Positions 60,072 to 64,000 of a DNA stretch of 64,000 nucleotides are shown one piece after another. A model generated the notes under the pieces. It was given only the letters and a program-made list of their open reading frames with translations, searched no databases and was not told where the DNA came from. Origin of the DNA: an uncultured Elusimicrobiales bacterium (GTDB taxonomy: Bacteria; Elusimicrobiota; Elusimicrobia; Elusimicrobiales; Elusimicrobiaceae); assembly GCA_910576915.1 (NCBI GenBank), contig CAJTJT010000002.1, positions 62,001 to 126,000 on the forward strand. Direction: 5' to 3'. Position 1 is the stretch's first letter, and each line of letters begins with the position of its first letter. The position numbers and the translations under genes were made by a program.

Positions 60072-60605
60072 TTACAATTTATAAATTGTTACGCTTTTGC
60101 CTACTTGCCCGGACATACAATAACTTTCGCCGGAAACCACGGTTCCTCCCATAGATTTGCATACCGAATTGGCCGTATGGTTTGATTCTTCGGCAATACA
60201 GCGTATTTCTCCGGGTTTTTCGGAATGGTCCAGCCACATCAAATAGGCCACATGTTCTTTTGTGTTTGCGCCAGCTATCGTTTGTTTGGAACAATCCAGC
60301 CTGTCGAATACCAAAGACTTTTCGGGACAGCGAATCCAGCTTAATGTATTGGCAGCCGTACAGCCGGAAAACATGTCTATATCAAAGGCGTATTCTTCGG
60401 AAGACGATACTTCTTGTAAATAGGCTCCGTTATACAGGTAGTACATCTCCATACCGTCTTTTAATCCCCGCACCATTGGAATTAGGGTAGACATTTTCGT
60501 TTTTGCAACCGCCACTTTATACTGCGGCAGAGCCACCGCCGCCAATATGCCGATAATGAGTACCACCATCAGTAATTCGATTAATGTAAAGCCCGGTTTG
60601 TTCAT
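60072..60605 (-). CDS. Type IV pilin-like protein 6
   Basis: 177 residues, start MNKPG-FTLIELLMVVLIIGIL. The leader is two residues longer than in the other pilins (cleavage after Gly5). Mature landmarks YYLYNGAYL, AFDIDMFSGC and several cysteines (RCPEKS, RLDCSKQ, RCIAEE) differ from the plus-strand pilins. aaggag lies seven bases before the ATG. It lacks a T12 box: instead the structured RNA copy 2 and its terminator end 29 bases upstream, so expression may depend on that leader. Confidence 0.92.
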   Translation of the reverse strand: MNKPGFTLIELLMVVLIIGILAAVALPQYKVAVAKTKMSTLIPMVRGLKDGMEMYYLYNGAYLQEVSSSEEYAFDIDMFSGCTAANTLSWIRCPEKSLVFDRLDCSKQTIAGANTKEHVAYLMWLDHSEKPGEIRCIAEESNHTANSVCKSMGGTVVSGESYCMSGQVGKSVTIYKL

Positions 60606-60633
60606 ATTTTTCTCCTTATTCTGTTTTCGGGCA

Positions 60634-60911
60634 AACAAAAACGGCTGTTATATTTGAGCCATTCTGAGTAACCCAAATAATAACAGCCGTGGTTTGCCGC
60701 CCTTGCGGGCGACAAACACTCGGCACAAAACAACCGGGTAATTAGTCCGCTTGCTTTGTGCCTAAAACAGCTGTTCTTGGACTCAGAATGTGCCGTTGGT
60801 ATCCCAACAGCGCACCGTATTCTGCATACGGTTCCAAAAACAGAATTAAATTGTTTATAAGCCACGTTTAAGGCTTATTTTGCGTTTAAAACTCCTTCAA
60901 CAAGTAAAGAT
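60634..60911 (-). ncRNA. Structured RNA, copy 2 (unrecognised family)
   Basis: Same architecture as copy 1, on the minus strand from a promoter at 60918-60946. Hairpin ataagcc/ggcttat; closing stem ctgttttttgga/tccaagaacag; identical inner hairpins ccgtat/atacgg and gttgg/ccaac; actcagaatg (60781-60790) pairing with cattctgagt (60660-60669) in the loop of the terminator hairpin; stem ggcacaaa/tttgtgcc (60722-60729 with 60755-60762); stem tttg-ccgccc/gggcg-caaa; terminator acggctgttat/ataacagccgt (60641-60651 with 60680-60690) followed by TTTTTGTTTG. Compared with copy 1, the pseudoknot and two other stems have changed on both sides while keeping pairing. Confidence 0.82.
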
Positions 60912-60917
60912 ACTTTT

Positions 60918-60946
60918 ATTATAAAAATTTCATTGTAGTTTGTCAT
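60918..60946 (-). promoter_or_regulatory. Promoter of structured RNA copy 2
   Basis: On the minus strand: ATGACA (60941-60946), 17-bp spacer, TATAAT (60918-60923). Start expected near 60911. Confidence 0.78.
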
Positions 60947-61010
60947 ATTTTTCGCTCTAACCCTATTGCAGTATTTATTCGGTGCGGGCTATCTTGTTAC
61001 AATATACAAC

Positions 61011-61619
61011 ATGAAAAAACTTGCTTTGTGTCTTCTGTTATTATTTTCTTTCCCCGCCGTTTCTTCAGCACAAATCTATACCGCCGGCAGCGGCTATTAC
61101 CAACAAGAACCGTCCGTTATTTTCCCGTGGGAAGCCTCTCTTGGGCTGGCCGGCTCTTTTTCCCCGGTTAAAGAAGCCAACGGCGAGAGGTTGATTAATC
61201 TGCAAGGCGGCGTTTCCGCGCGCGTTTTGTATTATTGGGCTCCGTGGATGGGCGTAGGGTTGGAGGGAACTTGGTTCTTCCCTGAAAGCGGCAGCCCGCT
61301 GATTGATAAATATCAGATGCGGCGCGGCGGCATTGTGGGCAAATTCATCGCTGCGAGCGAAACGTCCACCCGTTCCTATGGAATCTTGGCGGCCGGTTTT
61401 ACCCGGCGCGAGGCGGAGTATTCTTTTGATTTGAAAGAACATAAAACTTCCGCTTATTTCGCTTTTGGTTTGGGCGTGGAAACGGATGTTTCGGATGCGT
61501 CTTTTATCGGGGCGGAAGTGCGCGGGATTTATAATACGTCTTTGGAGTTGGGGCGTTTTTCGTATTTGGTATCCCGGTGGGAAGCGGAGGCGTCGCTCCG
61601 TTTCGGGATGCGCTTTTAA
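61011..61619 (+). CDS. Small outer-membrane beta-barrel-like protein
   Basis: 202 residues. Signal peptide MKKLALCLLLLFSFPAVSSA (cleavage before QIYTAG). The rest has alternating hydrophobic/polar strands rich in aromatic and Gly residues (VLYYWAPWMGVGLEGTWFF, GILAAGFTRREAEYSF, AYFAFGLGVET) and ends in a strand with C-terminal Phe (RFGMRF), the mark of BamA-folded barrels. Probably an 8-stranded OmpA/OmpW-like barrel. Start set at the signal peptide; the frame is open further upstream. Specific function unknown. Confidence 0.78.
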   Translation: MKKLALCLLLLFSFPAVSSAQIYTAGSGYYQQEPSVIFPWEASLGLAGSFSPVKEANGERLINLQGGVSARVLYYWAPWMGVGLEGTWFFPESGSPLIDKYQMRRGGIVGKFIAASETSTRSYGILAAGFTRREAEYSFDLKEHKTSAYFAFGLGVETDVSDASFIGAEVRGIYNTSLELGRFSYLVSRWEAEASLRFGMRF

Positions 61620-61623
61620 TTTA

Positions 61624-61656
61624 AAAAAACCGCTTTTTAAAAGCGGTTTTTTTATA
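61624..61656. terminator. Bidirectional terminator
   Basis: aaaaaccgctttt/aaaagcggttttttt around a short loop, between convergent genes. Confidence 0.9.
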
Positions 61657-61658
61657 GT

Positions 61659-63593
61659 TTATTTTTTAGCGGGAACTATTGCCGGCGGTTTACCTGGCAG
61701 TAGCACCGCTTTTTTCATGGGTTTTTTAAATGCGTTGCGTTTGGCGGGTTTTTTGAGCGGGCGGGGAGTAGCTCCGTAGAATTTCATAATCCCTTCATAT
61801 AAGGCGCGCACCAGGGGCTCGCGGCCTTTTTTACTGCGGGCCAGCTCTTCCTGCTCGGGCAGAATGATATAGGCGTTCTCCACCAAAATACTGGGCATTT
61901 GCGGGATGCGCGGGATGAACAGCACGTCGTTGGCGATCATACCGTTGTCCGGCAGCGGGACGCGCTTGGTGAACGCGTCGTAAACCGACTGGGCCAGCTG
62001 AAAGCTGTGCGGGTAGTTGTAGTAGACCGAAAATCCCCGTGCGCGCGCCAGCGGATTGACCGTTTCCGGCAGTGCGTTATAGTGCAGGCTGACGAAAATA
62101 TGCGCATTTTCTTTAAGCGCGTGTTTGTAGCGCTCCTGCAGGCTCATGCGGTTGTTGCCGCTGCGGGTCATGATGACGGTGGCGCCCTCGCGTTCCAAAA
62201 GGGGTTTTAATTCTTCGGCCAGGGCCAGGTTGGCTTCGTATTCCAGGTAGCCGGTGGGGCCGACGGCTCCGTCATACGGGGCTTGGCGGCGCGGGCTGTG
62301 GCCGGCGTCAATCAAAATGCGCGCCCCGGTGAGCGGTTTGTCTTTGGCGGGGGTTAAAACGGGTTTGTGCATTAAATCCAGCGTTAAGTTGTTCTCTTCA
62401 AAATCGTAGGCGTGCCCCCAGGGGCCGGTCCCTTTTTTAAAATAGATTTTGAACAGCAGCGTGTCTTTGGCGGGTTGGGACCAAATGATGTTTTCCACCA
62501 GCGGGCTGGTGGTATCCATGCTGAAGTTTTCGTCAAATCCGTCCGTGTAATATAACGTCAGTTCCAGGCGGTCGTTAAATTCGTGTACGCTGATGGGGGT
62601 AATCCGTTTGCCGACAAACGTAAACCGCGTTTTGTCGTCCGTTACGCTCATGCGCAGCGCGGTGACAGTGTTCGGTTCGTAATCTTTGGCCGGTTCCAGC
62701 CGGAAATTGTTTTCTTCCAGCCAGGCCGATTCCTGTTCGTTCAGCATAATACGGTATTGGCCGTTTAAGCGGCCGTTAATCAGCACGTTCCCGTAGGCGC
62801 GGTAAAAGGGGTATAAGTTTTCGCGCGGGGTGGGGATTTTGCGCAGTTTTACGCCCGGCGTTAAAATGCGGCCGCGGGTGAACGGGTCCTTGGCGGAAAG
62901 CACTTTTAATTTTTCCGGCGCGGTGATTTTGGCTTCCGTTTCGTCCGGGCCGTCTTTCATACGGTACGTAATTTTGGCCGTTTTAGCTTTTTGTTCCGGG
63001 TCAATTACATATTGGGTGCGGTAGGAACCGGGGGAGGAAACGTCCTCCTTCATCGGCAGGTTTTTGGCGTCTTTTAAGCCCGAAAGCGTGGCCGTGACGG
63101 TTGCCCCCGGCGTGCCGCGCGCGTACAGGCTGACGGTGTCCCCGGGCAGCAGTTCCACGGGTTTTTGGGGGAACACTTCTTCCGGGTCGAACTCGGCTTT
63201 GGCGGAGAAATCTTTAATGTCCGCGCCCGGCACGGTAATGCGGCGCACGGCCCGGATGGTTTCTTTGGCGTTGGAGGCGGTCAGCACAAACTCAAACGCG
63301 CCGCTTTGCACGGGCAGAAACGCCAAAAACGCGCCGTTTTTATGAACGGGCACTTCTTCGCCGTTGATATCCAGTTTTACGGGGCCGGGCAGAATGACTT
63401 GCCCGAAGATAAAAATCTTTTTGGCTCCGCGCGCCACTTTCATATTTTCGTGCGGATATTGGACGGTGATTTGCGGCCCGGGCGCGAGCAGTTTTTCCTG
63501 CGCGGGCAGATAGAGCGCGGCGGGAATGTCGGTTCCAAGGGCGTTTACGGCTAAAAATAAAGGGAAAATAAGTAAAAAAAGAGTTCTTTTCAT
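61659..63593 (-). CDS. N-acetylmuramoyl-L-alanine amidase (Amidase_3/AmiC type)
   Basis: 644 residues. Signal peptide MKRTLFLLIFPLFLAVNALG, a beta-rich region with Ig-like segments (NGEEVPVHKNGAFLAFLPV and others, about 40-220), an AMIN-like region (about 290-400), then the zinc amidase: ILIDAGHSPRR with the first His, a Glu in YLEYEANLALA, SLHYNA with the second His, and the catalytic Glu in ILVENAYI. A basic Lys/Pro-rich tail of about 40 residues ends the protein. It cleaves peptidoglycan stem peptides. Start at 63593 from the signal peptide and aagg before it. Confidence 0.92.
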   Translation of the reverse strand: MKRTLFLLIFPLFLAVNALGTDIPAALYLPAQEKLLAPGPQITVQYPHENMKVARGAKKIFIFGQVILPGPVKLDINGEEVPVHKNGAFLAFLPVQSGAFEFVLTASNAKETIRAVRRITVPGADIKDFSAKAEFDPEEVFPQKPVELLPGDTVSLYARGTPGATVTATLSGLKDAKNLPMKEDVSSPGSYRTQYVIDPEQKAKTAKITYRMKDGPDETEAKITAPEKLKVLSAKDPFTRGRILTPGVKLRKIPTPRENLYPFYRAYGNVLINGRLNGQYRIMLNEQESAWLEENNFRLEPAKDYEPNTVTALRMSVTDDKTRFTFVGKRITPISVHEFNDRLELTLYYTDGFDENFSMDTTSPLVENIIWSQPAKDTLLFKIYFKKGTGPWGHAYDFEENNLTLDLMHKPVLTPAKDKPLTGARILIDAGHSPRRQAPYDGAVGPTGYLEYEANLALAEELKPLLEREGATVIMTRSGNNRMSLQERYKHALKENAHIFVSLHYNALPETVNPLARARGFSVYYNYPHSFQLAQSVYDAFTKRVPLPDNGMIANDVLFIPRIPQMPSILVENAYIILPEQEELARSKKGREPLVRALYEGIMKFYGATPRPLKKPAKRNAFKKPMKKAVLLPGKPPAIVPAKK

Positions 63594-63618
63594 CCTTATA
63601 AAATGATAACATAATTCT

Positions 63619-64000
63619 ATGGTTAATTGCGAAGACGTCATTCACTTCTTAGATACGTATTTGGACATCGCCCACATCCCCGACGCCAGCCGTAACGGCT
63701 TGCAAGTGGCGGGAACGCCGCGGGTGGGGAGTATTGCGTTTGGCGTGTCGGCTTCTTTGGAGTTTTTTCGCAAAGCCGTAGCGGCGGGGGCGGACCTCGC
63801 CGTCGTACACCACGGCCTCTTGTGGGGGAAAGAACAGCCTCTTACGGGTTTGTTCCGGGAACGGGTGGCGTTTCTTTTGAAACACGACTTAAACCTGGCC
63901 GCCTATCACCTTCCCCTGGATAAACACCCCGTGGTGGGGCATAACGCAGTCCTGATGCGCGCGATAAAAGCCGAACGCGTACAACCGTTCGGGGAGTATC
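63619..64000 (+). CDS. Nif3-like dinuclear metal centre protein, N-terminal part
   Basis: The gene is cut by the right edge; 127 codons are visible. It reads MVNCEDVIHFLDTYL ... RNGLQVAG ... AVVHHGLLWG ... AAYHLPLDKH ... GHN, the metal-binding His blocks of the Nif3/YbgI (GTP cyclohydrolase I type 2-annotated) family. The biochemical role of the family is unsettled. Divergent from the amidase gene with only 25 bases between start codons, which must hold both promoters; no Shine-Dalgarno is visible. Confidence 0.9.
   Translation, partial: MVNCEDVIHFLDTYLDIAHIPDASRNGLQVAGTPRVGSIAFGVSASLEFFRKAVAAGADLAVVHHGLLWGKEQPLTGLFRERVAFLLKHDLNLAAYHLPLDKHPVVGHNAVLMRAIKAERVQPFGEY

Overview
The window looks like a chromosome segment of a gut-type Elusimicrobiota bacterium. 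This is inferred from the repeated type IV pilin genes whose products begin MKG-FTLIELLVVVLIIGIL, from the diderm envelope genes and from a Na+-pumping decarboxylase operon; no rRNA is present to confirm it. Most of the window is moderately GC-rich housekeeping sequence. One block, about 45.3-59.9 kb, is clearly AT-rich and accessory.

Layout. 1-1.6 kb: the end of a winged-helix protein, a pilin, and tRNA-Tyr with a partly duplicated 3' flank. 1.6-6.1 kb: mutS-mutL. 6.2-12.5 kb: three more pilins around a convergent birA-oadG-oadA-oadB operon. 12.5-20.9 kb (minus strand): pbp1A, mfd, two parvulin-type chaperones, pdxA. 21-27.4 kb (plus): histidine kinase and LuxR regulator, rsmD, a PD-(D/E)XK nuclease, proB-proA-proC. 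27.5-37.9 kb: uppP-sixA facing an AddB/AddA-like pair, ybaB, a CoA-binding protein, an aldo/keto reductase, a spore-photoproduct-lyase-like radical SAM protein. 38-45.1 kb: pilin 5, a DUF2339 membrane protein, a TlpA-like lipoprotein, M23 peptidase-bactofilin-SurA_N, a PfkB kinase. 45.2-59.9 kb: accessory block starting at tRNA-Leu(CAA). 60-64 kb: pilin 6, an outer-membrane barrel protein, a cell-wall amidase, and a Nif3-like gene cut by the window end.

The accessory block begins with a large serine recombinase whose last codons lie inside tRNA-Leu. A Rep-like protein, Prim-Pol, PC4-like protein, secreted nuclease and lipoprotein follow. Beyond 53.2 kb come three cassettes separated by copies of a short partly palindromic site: a solitary Mrr-like nuclease, a three-gene CBASS operon (patatin phospholipase, CD-NTase, stand-alone E2-like protein), and a DUF4209 (RNxxxHG) gene that interrupts an older recombinase. 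This reads as a defence island built by repeated site-specific insertion.

The most unusual signal is a two-copy structured RNA of about 280 nt on the minus strand (about 51741-52021 and 60634-60911). Each copy has its own -10/-35 promoter with a 17-bp spacer, several hairpins whose sequences differ but whose pairing is kept, a 10-bp loop pairing supported by compensatory changes, and an intrinsic terminator a few dozen bases before an unrelated gene (a zinc ribbon in one case, a pilin in the other). I do not recognise the family. A second pattern is a promoter-like box with an invariant run of exactly 12 T between TTGACC-like and TAA(A/C)(C/A)T hexamers. It stands upstream of all five plus-strand pilins and nowhere else that I saw.
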